Below, piece by piece: positions 1 to 4,386 of a DNA stretch of 5,117 nt. Origin of the DNA: Methanolobus sp. UBA32. GTDB taxonomy: Archaea; Halobacteriota; Methanosarcinia; Methanosarcinales; Methanosarcinaceae. The notes below the pieces were generated by a model, which did not search any database, was not told where the DNA came from, and saw nothing but the letters and a program-made list of their open reading frames with translations. The DNA is taken from the NCBI GenBank assembly GCA_002507205.1, contig DAZF01000028.1, forward strand, positions 2,421 to 7,537, given 5' to 3'. A program made the translations under genes and the position numbers. Within the stretch, counting starts at the first letter, position 1; each line of letters opens with the position of its first letter.

Positions 1-405
1 TTTTGCAGGATTCCAGTCAAGCATACTCCACTCCATTCTTCCGCAGTTTCGCTCTTCTGCAATCTGTCCGCAGCGGACCATAAGTGATTTTCCGATACCC
101 ATACCACGGAATTGCGGATAGACAAATATGTCTTCAATATACAAACCCGGTTTGCCTACAAAAGAGGAGAAGTTATGGAAGAATATTATAAAGCCTGCCG
201 GTTTGCCGCTAAGCTCAGCTATTATTGCCTCTGCATATGGCCTTTTCCCAAAGAGAGCTTCTCTAAGACTTTCTTCTGTTGAAAGAACATGGTCACTAAG
301 ACCTTCGAATTCGGCTAATGACCTTACAAAGTCCATAATGAGGGGAATGTCCTGTTCACCTGTTTCCCGGATGCTTATTTCATTTTTCCCTGGATAGTTT
401 TCCAT
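1..405 (-). CDS. GNAT-family N-acetyltransferase, C-terminus cut off by the window edge
   Basis: Predicted cytosolic acetyltransferase that would move an acetyl group from acetyl-CoA to an amine; the substrate is unknown. The 135 visible residues cover the N-terminal and central GNAT fold (PF00583). The acetyl-CoA pyrophosphate loop (R/Q-x-x-G-x-G) is seen as R100-G-M-G-I-G105, preceded by the beta-4 strand YIEDIFVYPQFR (residues 89-100). LDWNPA at 129-134 matches the LDWN stretch of the spermidine/spermine acetyltransferase-like branch, so a polyamine, other amine or thialysine-like substrate is possible but unproven. About 25-30 C-terminal residues, including the usual FY..LGA segment, should lie beyond position 1. 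The ATG at 405-403 is chosen because GGTGA (414-410) precedes it by four bases. It is divergent from msrA across a 166-bp gap. The family is secure, the substrate is not. Confidence 0.93.
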   Translation of the reverse strand, partial: MENYPGKNEISIRETGEQDIPLIMDFVRSLAEFEGLSDHVLSTEESLREALFGKRPYAEAIIAELSGKPAGFIIFFHNFSSFVGKPGLYIEDIFVYPQFRGMGIGKSLMVRCGQIAEERNCGRMEWSMLDWNPAK

Positions 406-448
406 TATCTCACCTTTGAGCTGTTTCAAATCTAGCAATAAATGCAGG

Positions 449-454
449 TTTAAA
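449..454 (-). promoter_or_regulatory. Weak candidate TATA box for the acetyltransferase gene
   Basis: On the minus strand the sequence CTCTTTAAACC provides a TTTAAA core about 44 bp ahead of the start codon at 405. That would put transcription start near 425 and give a leader of about 20 nt containing the GGTGA site. The core is a poor match to the archaeal consensus and no BRE is obvious. The distance resembles that of the msrA TATA box to its first ATG. Confidence 0.3.
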
Positions 455-477
455 GAGCGTCAACTTCTCATTCTATT

Positions 478-493
478 AAAATACTAGTATTTT
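478..493. promoter_or_regulatory. 16-bp perfect palindrome between divergent promoters, possible operator
   Basis: AAAATACT followed directly by AGTATTTT forms a perfect dyad with no spacer, centred between 485 and 486. It lies about 73 bp from the acetyltransferase start and 79 bp from the first msrA ATG, upstream of both candidate TATA boxes. Such a position fits a shared regulator-binding site, but no regulator gene is in the window. A+T richness makes a chance palindrome more likely than in balanced DNA. Confidence 0.35.
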
Positions 494-514
494 TAATGGG
501 TACACGCCATAGTA

Positions 515-526
515 GAAAGATTTATA
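515..526 (+). promoter_or_regulatory. Archaeal BRE/TATA promoter for msrA
   Basis: GAAAGA followed by TTTATA (521-526) fits a purine-rich TFB-recognition element plus TATA box. Transcription would start roughly at 547-552, giving a leader of about 20-25 nt before the ATG at 572. This supports transcription of the full 208-codon reading frame, although no good Shine-Dalgarno site lies in that short leader. Confidence 0.55.
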
Positions 527-571
527 CCGTATGGAATCCCAGTTTTTAACAGGGGCAGGTCTTTATCACTA

Positions 572-1198
572 ATGCAGGATGTAAGAACCAAGCATATATT
601 CATATTGTTTTTACTGGCCTTTGCTTATGCAGGTATATCATGTGAATCGCCAAAGATAGTGCCGACCAGTTCTATAGGTGATGAGATGGGATCAAGGGAA
701 GAATTACTTAATGAAGGCTACGAAGTAGCAACGTTTGCAGCAGGTTGTTTCTGGGGTGTGGAATCAACATTTAGAAAAGTAAAGGGTGTGGAAATCACTC
801 AGGTAGGTTATACCGGTGGAATAACGGAAAATCCAACATACAAAGAAGTATGCACCGGCAGCACCGGACATGCGGAAGCTGTAGAGATTATCTTTAATCC
901 CGCGGTTGTACCTTACGAAAAGTTATTGGAGCTTTTCTGGGAATTGCATGATCCTACCAGTCTCAACAGGCAAGGGCCGGACATTGGATCACAATATCGC
1001 TCTGCTATATTCTATCATAATGCTGAACAGAGGAATGCTGCCATAGCATCAAAGATGAATCTGGAAAAATCAGGGAAATATGCCCGAGAGATCGTAACTC
1101 AGATACTACCCGCAGGACCGTTCTATCGTGCAGAGGAATACCACCAGCAGTATTTCGATAAAATGGGTACTGATGGCGGATGTATTATAAAATATTAA
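572..1198 (+). CDS. msrA: Peptide-methionine (S)-S-oxide reductase MsrA, with an N-terminal signal-like extension
   Basis: Reduces the S-epimer of methionine sulfoxide in oxidised proteins back to methionine. The 208 residues carry a full MsrA domain (about 51-208): nucleophilic Cys59 in GCFWGVE, the GYTGG strand (79-83), Y90 and [11 protein letters not shown] (94-104), [10 protein letters not shown] (127-136), then [10 protein letters not shown] (139-148). Cys204 in DGGC near the C-terminus is a candidate resolving cysteine. Residues 1-24 resemble a secretion signal: R5/K7, a hydrophobic run over roughly 9-23, then Cys24. The lipobox-like AGISC is weak, so lipoprotein status is uncertain. 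The ATG at 572 is the first start in this frame but lacks a good Shine-Dalgarno site. The ATG at 686 (Met39) has GGTGA exactly four bases upstream and would give a 170-residue cytosolic enzyme of usual family length. Either start, or both, may be used. Function is secure, location is not. Confidence 0.95.
   Translation: MQDVRTKHIFILFLLAFAYAGISCESPKIVPTSSIGDEMGSREELLNEGYEVATFAAGCFWGVESTFRKVKGVEITQVGYTGGITENPTYKEVCTGSTGHAEAVEIIFNPAVVPYEKLLELFWELHDPTSLNRQGPDIGSQYRSAIFYHNAEQRNAAIASKMNLEKSGKYAREIVTQILPAGPFYRAEEYHQQYFDKMGTDGGCIIKY
676..688 (+). promoter_or_regulatory. Internal ribosome-binding site and alternative msrA start
   Basis: AGGTGAT at 676-682 precedes an in-frame ATG at 686-688 (codon 39 of msrA). 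GGTGA is separated from the ATG by four bases, the same spacing as at the other genes here. Initiation here would drop the signal-like segment and leave the catalytic domain complete. Confidence 0.5.
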
Positions 1199-1205
1199 GG
1201 TATTG

Positions 1206-1261
1206 TGCAGATGTTATGATCAATCTGCATTTACAATCATGAATATCGGCTTGCCTTTTTT
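1206..1261 (+). terminator. Terminator-like hairpin and T-tract after msrA
   Basis: TGCAGAT (1206-1212) pairs perfectly with ATCTGCA (1223-1229) around a 10-nt loop, starting seven bases after the msrA stop. A T-rich tract with six Ts at 1256-1261, then CTTT, follows. Archaeal termination depends mainly on the T-tract, so the hairpin may be accessory. The gap between hairpin and tract makes this a moderate call. Confidence 0.45.
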
Positions 1262-1365
1262 CTTTATCTGCCTTTAGCAATGGTCATGGTTTATCGGACA
1301 AATTTAATACTCCTCTGTTTCAAACAGTTACCATACCAATTGTGATTTGAATATAAACAAAAGAC

Positions 1366-1373
1366 TATTTATA
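1366..1373 (+). promoter_or_regulatory. Distal candidate promoter for the histidine kinase
   Basis: TATTTATA preceded by AAAAGAC resembles a BRE/TATA element. Predicted transcription start is near 1395-1400, leaving a leader of about 100 nt before the kinase. An inverted repeat at 1379-1399 lies between this TATA box and the predicted start, a common place for archaeal repressor sites. Confidence 0.45.
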
Positions 1374-1378
1374 GAGTT

Positions 1379-1399
1379 GTCAAATAATTTAGATTTGAC
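1379..1399. promoter_or_regulatory. Inverted repeat GTCAAAT-N7-ATTTGAC, possible operator
   Basis: Two perfect 7-bp half sites are separated by 7 bp, so their centres lie 14 bp apart, somewhat more than one helical turn. The element begins six bases downstream of the candidate TATA box at 1366-1373 and reaches the predicted transcription start. A dimeric repressor bound here could block RNA polymerase. As RNA it could also fold into a short hairpin. No cognate regulator is visible. Confidence 0.4.
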
Positions 1400-1448
1400 C
1401 TTAAAATGAATGCTACATATGGAAAGTATCAACTTTTTTAAGAGGAGA

Positions 1449-1456
1449 TTTTATAT
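1449..1456 (+). promoter_or_regulatory. Proximal candidate promoter for the histidine kinase
   Basis: TTTTATAT preceded by the purine-rich AGAGGAGA (1441-1448) looks like a BRE/TATA pair. Initiation would fall near 1475-1482, giving a leader of about 20-27 nt before the CTG at 1502 that retains the GGGGTGA site. This start would also remove the ATG of the mini-ORF at 1471. A small hairpin (AAAGT 1423-1427 with ACTTT 1432-1436) followed by Ts sits just upstream. Confidence 0.4.
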
Positions 1457-1470
1457 TTCCCAAATAATAC

Positions 1471-1497
1471 ATGAAACAAAACCGTATCTCGGGGTGA
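1471..1497 (+). other. Eight-codon mini-ORF (MKQNRISG) ending inside the kinase ribosome-binding site
   Basis: ATG at 1471 opens a short frame that stops at TGA 1495-1497, overlapping GGGGTGA at 1491-1497. It lacks a GGTGA site at the right distance, so translation is doubtful. Removing one G from the run at 1491-1494 would join this ATG to the kinase frame, so the element may instead mark the kinase's original start disrupted by a frameshift or sequence error. Confidence 0.25.
1491..1497 (+). promoter_or_regulatory. Ribosome-binding site pointing to a CTG start for the kinase
   Basis: GGGGTGA lies four bases (CAAC) before the CTG at 1502-1504. The same GGTGA-N4-start spacing occurs at the acetyltransferase, cytochrome b5-like and ribL genes. 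No ATG, GTG or TTG lies in the kinase frame between the upstream stop (1472-1474) and the TTG at 1556. Confidence 0.55.
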
Positions 1498-1501
1498 CAA
1501 C

Positions 1502-3379
1502 CTGGAAAAAAAGAGTTCCGAACAAAAACAACGTATAAAAGATGAAAGATACCGGTTGTTTTTTGAAAAACTATCCCATGCTGTTCTCATTCATAGAAAA
1601 GGGCAGATAATGGATGCTAATCCCGAAGCTTGCAAGTTGTTAGGATACGCCCGAGAGCAATTGATAACAAAGAATCTTCTTTCATTTATTGTAGATAGGG
1701 ACGAAAATACTGAGAATACTATCAGGGGTGAACTAGCCCAATTTGAACTGAAGTTTAGAAGAACTGATGGAACAGTAATGGATGTGGAAATTACTTCAGT
1801 TCCAGTAGATGAAAAAGATAATTCAATTCAGGGTATTATAATATGTGATATTACAGAACACAAAAAAGCTGACATTAACCTGAAAAATCAGCTTCATTTT
1901 ATGGAAACACTGCTGGATACCATTCCAAGTCCTATATTTTATAAAAACAAAAATAATGTCTACATTGGTTGTAATAAGGCATTTTCAAAAGAAATAATAG
2001 GCGTGCCTAAAGAAGAGATACTTGGAAAAACGCTGTTCGATTTTCCTTATTCGATACCTTATGAGATGACTTCTGTATATCACAAGTACGATATGAAGCT
2101 AATGTTACAGGGAGGAACACAGGTATATGAAGAGATTGCCAGGAAGACTGATGGCACATTAGGTCATTTCATTTTCAATAAAGCTGCTTTTACTGATTCC
2201 AGCGGGAAAATAAGTGGGATAGTTGGAGTGATGATCGAGATAACTGACTACAAAAAGGCAGTAAATTCCCTTCTTGAAAAGACAACATTACTTGAGGGAT
2301 TACTCGAATCCTTACCTGATATGGTATTTTTCAAGGATTTGGATGGTGTATATCTTGGTTGTAACCCAATATTTTCAGAATACATAGGTCTTTCTGTGGA
2401 TGGTATCGTTGGCAAGAATGATTTTGATCTTCTTGATGAGGAAACAGCAGAATTTTTCCGTGAAAAAGATAGATTTGTGGTCCAATCCGATAGTTCCAGT
2501 AAAAATGAGGAATGGGTGGATTATCCTGATGGCCGGAAAGTACTTCTTGAGACTTTCAAGGCTCCTCTTAAAACACCGGATGGGAAACTTATCGGTTCCC
2601 TGGGTGTTAGTCGTGATATCACAGCCCGAAAAAATGCAGAGCAGTTAATGCTCGAAGCCAAAATAACGGCAGAGATAGCAAACCGGACAAAGAACGAATT
2701 CATAGCGAACATGAGCCATGAACTTCGTACACCATTGAATTCAATTATAGGCTTTTCTGATGTTCTGCTTGAACAGATGTTAGGGGAATTGAATAATGAA
2801 CAGGAAAAATACCTTGGGCATATATCGGGTAGTGGTAGGCAGCTATTAGGTATAATCAATAGCATTCTCGATATTTCTAAAATCGAAAATGGAGAAGTTG
2901 AGCTTTATTATGAACACATAAATATTGTTAATCTTATTCGTGAAACTATAAAAATACTCAAACCGCTTGCAACTCAGAAGAATATCAATATAGATGTGCA
3001 GGATATGTCTATCACAGGAATATGTGAACTTGGTAAAAATCAGATATCACAGGTTTTTTACAATCTTATCGGAAATGCAATAAAGTTCACTCCACAAAAC
3101 GGATCGATATCTGTTTCCATCGTAGAAAATGAAGACACTTTTGAGGTATCGGTGAGTGATAGTGGAATTGGTATTCCTGAAGAACGCATGGAAGAAATAT
3201 TCCTGCCATTCAGGCAACTCGAATCCCATGCAAGCAGACGATATGGGGGAACAGGACTTGGGCTTGCTCTTGTAAAAGAGTTCATCGAGATGCACGGCGG
3301 GGATATAAATGTGAAAAGTGAATCCGGAAAAGGAAGTAATTTCATATTTACAATACCCAAAAAAGTAAACGGAAAATGA
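1502..3379 (+). CDS. Soluble PAS-PAS-PAS sensor histidine kinase
   Basis: Cytosolic sensor kinase of 625 residues counted from CTG 1502, with no membrane segment, signal peptide or receiver domain. Order: a charged N-terminal helix (about 1-18), PAS1 (about 16-122), PAS2 (about 130-254), PAS3 (about 263-380), HisKA (about 398-463) and HATPase_c (about 510-621). The phospho-acceptor is His406 in MSHELRTPLN. ATP-binding motifs are all present: N-box N521/N525 (NLIGNAIKFT), D553 of DSGIGI, F570 of the F-box, and GGTGLGL at 582-588. PAS2 and PAS3 are alike, each with a VY-x-GCN stretch (Cys157, Cys287). The signal is unknown. Haem, flavin or a small ligand are possible, but no diagnostic residue is certain. 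The start is inferred: CTG has the only well-placed Shine-Dalgarno site and restores the ERYRLFF opening of PAS1. The first conventional start, TTG 1556, would remove 18 residues. No response regulator is adjacent. Confidence 0.92.
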   Translation: MEKKSSEQKQRIKDERYRLFFEKLSHAVLIHRKGQIMDANPEACKLLGYAREQLITKNLLSFIVDRDENTENTIRGELAQFELKFRRTDGTVMDVEITSVPVDEKDNSIQGIIICDITEHKKADINLKNQLHFMETLLDTIPSPIFYKNKNNVYIGCNKAFSKEIIGVPKEEILGKTLFDFPYSIPYEMTSVYHKYDMKLMLQGGTQVYEEIARKTDGTLGHFIFNKAAFTDSSGKISGIVGVMIEITDYKKAVNSLLEKTTLLEGLLESLPDMVFFKDLDGVYLGCNPIFSEYIGLSVDGIVGKNDFDLLDEETAEFFREKDRFVVQSDSSSKNEEWVDYPDGRKVLLETFKAPLKTPDGKLIGSLGVSRDITARKNAEQLMLEAKITAEIANRTKNEFIANMSHELRTPLNSIIGFSDVLLEQMLGELNNEQEKYLGHISGSGRQLLGIINSILDISKIENGEVELYYEHINIVNLIRETIKILKPLATQKNINIDVQDMSITGICELGKNQISQVFYNLIGNAIKFTPQNGSISVSIVENEDTFEVSVSDSGIGIPEERMEEIFLPFRQLESHASRRYGGTGLGLALVKEFIEMHGGDINVKSESGKGSNFIFTIPKKVNGK

Positions 3380-3397
3380 AAGCAAGACCCAAAAGCC

Positions 3398-3404
3398 TAT
3401 AAAC
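3398..3404 (+). promoter_or_regulatory. Possible separate promoter for the cytochrome b5-like gene
   Basis: CTATAAA, preceded by the purine run AAAAG, lies 36 bp before the start codon at 3434. Transcription would begin only about 5-12 nt before the ATG, which would crowd or lose the Shine-Dalgarno site. Co-transcription with the kinase is at least as likely. Confidence 0.25.
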
Positions 3405-3433
3405 CTAAAATTAAATGTATAAGTGGTGAGGAT

Positions 3434-3670
3434 ATGCAGGAATTTACGATGGAAGAAGTTGCAAAGTATAATGGTAAAGATAATGAAAAAGTGTATGTTG
3501 TCTACGATGGCAATGTATATGATGTAAGTGCCAGTGAGTTCTGGGACGGTGGGGAACATATGGGATTACATGAGGCAGGAACAGATCTGACCGAGTCTCT
3601 GGATATGGAAGCCCCTCATGAGACCGATGCACTGGAAAATTACCCTGTGGTGGGTACTATTAAAAAATAA
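3434..3670 (+). CDS. Small cytochrome b5-like haem/steroid-binding domain protein
   Basis: A 78-residue soluble protein that is essentially one cytochrome b5-like domain (PF00173 type; the prokaryotic 'predicted heme/steroid binding protein' group). It opens with FTMEEVAKYNGKD (4-16), then the YVVYDGNVYDVS strand pair (21-32), the central WDGGEHMGLHEAGTDLT (37-53), APH (60-62) and the terminal YPVVGTIK (70-77). The classical HPGG motif is absent. His42, His46 and His62 are candidate haem ligands, though which pair is used cannot be read from sequence. There is no membrane anchor or signal, so it probably acts in the cytosol in electron transfer, haem or small-ligand binding. The ATG is supported by GGTGA at 3425-3429, four bases upstream. 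It follows the kinase by 54 bp on the same strand, so co-transcription is plausible. Family assignment is good; function is open. Confidence 0.9.
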   Translation: MQEFTMEEVAKYNGKDNEKVYVVYDGNVYDVSASEFWDGGEHMGLHEAGTDLTESLDMEAPHETDALENYPVVGTIKK

Positions 3671-3673
3671 AGC

Positions 3674-3748
3674 AATAAGGTCTTTTGCACCTTCAGGATT
3701 ATAGTAGTTTTACAGAGGTTATGTAAACCTCAGTCCTGAACCTTTATT
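3674..3748 (+). ncRNA. Strongly foldable nested-stem RNA region after the cytochrome b5-like gene
   Basis: Three inverted-repeat pairs nest in order: AATAAGGT (3674-3681) with ACCTTTATT (3740-3748, one bulged T), TTCAGGA (3692-3698) with TCCTGAA (3734-3740), and GAGGTT (3715-3720) with AACCTC (3726-3731) around a 5-nt loop. A3740 can serve only one of the two outer stems. The element starts four bases after the stop codon, so it could be a 3'-UTR stability element, part of a terminator, or a small RNA. It matches no class I recognise and resembles no tRNA. Confidence 0.35.
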
Positions 3749-3795
3749 CTAGTTTGGCACAGAGTCCATCTGCAAGAAGTTCCGACAACACCTTT

Positions 3796-3816
3796 TGCTT
3801 CAGCAAGCATCTTTTT
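3796..3816 (+). terminator. Hairpin plus T-run, probable terminator of the kinase/cytochrome b5-like transcript
   Basis: TGCTT (3796-3800) pairs with AAGCA (3805-3809) around CAGC, followed by TC and five Ts (3812-3816). It lies between the cytochrome b5-like gene and the ribL promoter, where termination is expected. The stem is short, so the call is moderate. Confidence 0.45.
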
Positions 3817-3868
3817 CCGAATGTGCATATGATTGTATGTGTCTATATGGTTTAGTGCCGGAGCTATC

Positions 3869-3875
3869 TTTATAA
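3869..3875 (+). promoter_or_regulatory. TATA box of the ribL promoter
   Basis: TTTATAA would place transcription start near 3895-3900, giving a leader of about 15-20 nt that contains GGTGA at 3906-3910. The ATG at 3879 lies just behind this box and upstream of the predicted transcript, which argues against using it as the ribL start. Confidence 0.5.
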
Positions 3876-3905
3876 TGTATGCTTGTTTATAGGGTGCAAC
3901 ACATA

Positions 3906-3917
3906 GGTGATGTTTTG
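3906..3917 (+). promoter_or_regulatory. Ribosome-binding site fixing a TTG start for ribL
   Basis: GGTGA (3906-3910) is followed after TGTT by TTG (3915-3917). This repeats the four-base spacing seen at the other genes and yields a protein opening MVRVLATGTFDLLHPGH, as expected for the family. The in-frame ATG at 3879 and GTG at 3894 lack such a site. Confidence 0.75.
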
Positions 3918-4334
3918 GTAAGAGTACTTGCAACAGGAACATTTGATCTGCTTCATCCGGGACACATACTCTATCTTAGTGAAGCAAAAAAGATGGGTGA
4001 TGAACTCTATGTGATAGTTGCCAGGGAATCTATGATCAGGCATAAACCAAAACCAATTATTCCTGATGAACAGAGACTGGAAATGGTAAGTTCCCTGAAA
4101 ATAGTTGATAAGGCTCTCCTTGGAAGCGATTCTGATATTTTTGTACCTATAAAGCAAATACAACCTGATATTATTGCACTTGGATATGATCAGGGTTTTG
4201 ATATCCAGCAACTTGAAAAAGATCTACGGGATAAAGGTTTTACCTGTAAGGTGGTGCGGGTTGGAGATTCATTATCATGTCCGCTTTGCAGTAGTGGAAA
4301 GATCATTAAAAAGATACTTGAACGCTACAAGTAA
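3915..4334 (+). CDS. ribL: Archaeal FAD synthase (FMN adenylyltransferase) RibL
   Basis: Transfers AMP from ATP to FMN, making FAD and pyrophosphate, the last step of flavin cofactor synthesis in archaea that lack bacterial RibF. The 139 residues form a nucleotidyltransferase of the cytidylyltransferase-like superfamily: the phosphate-binding segment ATGTFDLLHPGH (6-17) with the HxGH signature H14-P-G-H17, then VARES (35-39), RHKPKPIIPDEQR (42-54) and IIALGYDQ (86-93). The C-terminal region has Cys111 and a C122-P-L-C125 pair; family members carry functionally important C-terminal cysteines and the characterised Methanocaldococcus enzyme is redox-sensitive. TTG 3915 is chosen over ATG 3879 because of the ribosome-binding site, promoter position and family N-terminus. 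It has its own promoter and converges on the aminotransferase gene. A glycerol-3-phosphate cytidylyltransferase label would be a common misannotation. Confidence 0.92.
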   Translation: MVRVLATGTFDLLHPGHILYLSEAKKMGDELYVIVARESMIRHKPKPIIPDEQRLEMVSSLKIVDKALLGSDSDIFVPIKQIQPDIIALGYDQGFDIQQLEKDLRDKGFTCKVVRVGDSLSCPLCSSGKIIKKILERYK

Positions 4335-4345
4335 GCAAAAAAAAC

Positions 4346-4379
4346 TTAAAATCGTATTTTAAAAATATAAAATAAAAAA
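4346..4379. terminator. AT-rich convergent terminator region between ribL and the aminotransferase gene
   Basis: Only 52 bp separate the two convergent genes. TTAAAAT (4346-4352) pairs with ATTTTAA (4356-4362) around a CGT loop. On the minus strand, six Ts at 4379-4374 and further T-rich sequence follow the aminotransferase stop closely, the usual archaeal termination signal. Plus-strand termination of ribL is less clear because its transcript would be A-rich here. Confidence 0.45.
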
Positions 4380-4386
4380 GGACAGA

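Noticed and set aside
128..397. An 89-codon plus-strand open frame over the acetyltransferase
   Set aside because: It is antisense to a clear GNAT coding frame that has a proper ribosome-binding site, and its product has no recognisable domain.
421..1327. The ten-mer CTGTTTCAAA at 421-430 and again at 1315-1324, the latter within the odd palindrome CTGTTT-C-AAACAG (1315-1327)
   Set aside because: Two copies of a short AT-rich word in unrelated positions are compatible with chance; only one copy is palindromic.
3047..3559. A 170-codon minus-strand open frame across the end of the kinase and the cytochrome b5-like gene
   Set aside because: It overlaps two well-supported genes on the other strand; its product shows no recognisable family.
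3749..3860. Possible tRNA suggested by GTTCCGAC and short stems
   Set aside because: No cloverleaf, no T-arm consensus GTTCGAAT and no matching acceptor stem could be assembled.
3879..3914. ATG at 3879 as the ribL start, adding 12 residues
   Set aside because: It lies immediately behind the TATA box, has no ribosome-binding site, and the added residues are not part of the RibL fold; TTG 3915 fits better.
3730..3942. A 70-codon minus-strand open frame in the gap before ribL, including a 26-residue Cys-containing tail
   Set aside because: It has no GGTGA site at a start, overlaps the ribL start and promoter, and shows no recognisable family. A decayed gene fragment cannot be excluded.
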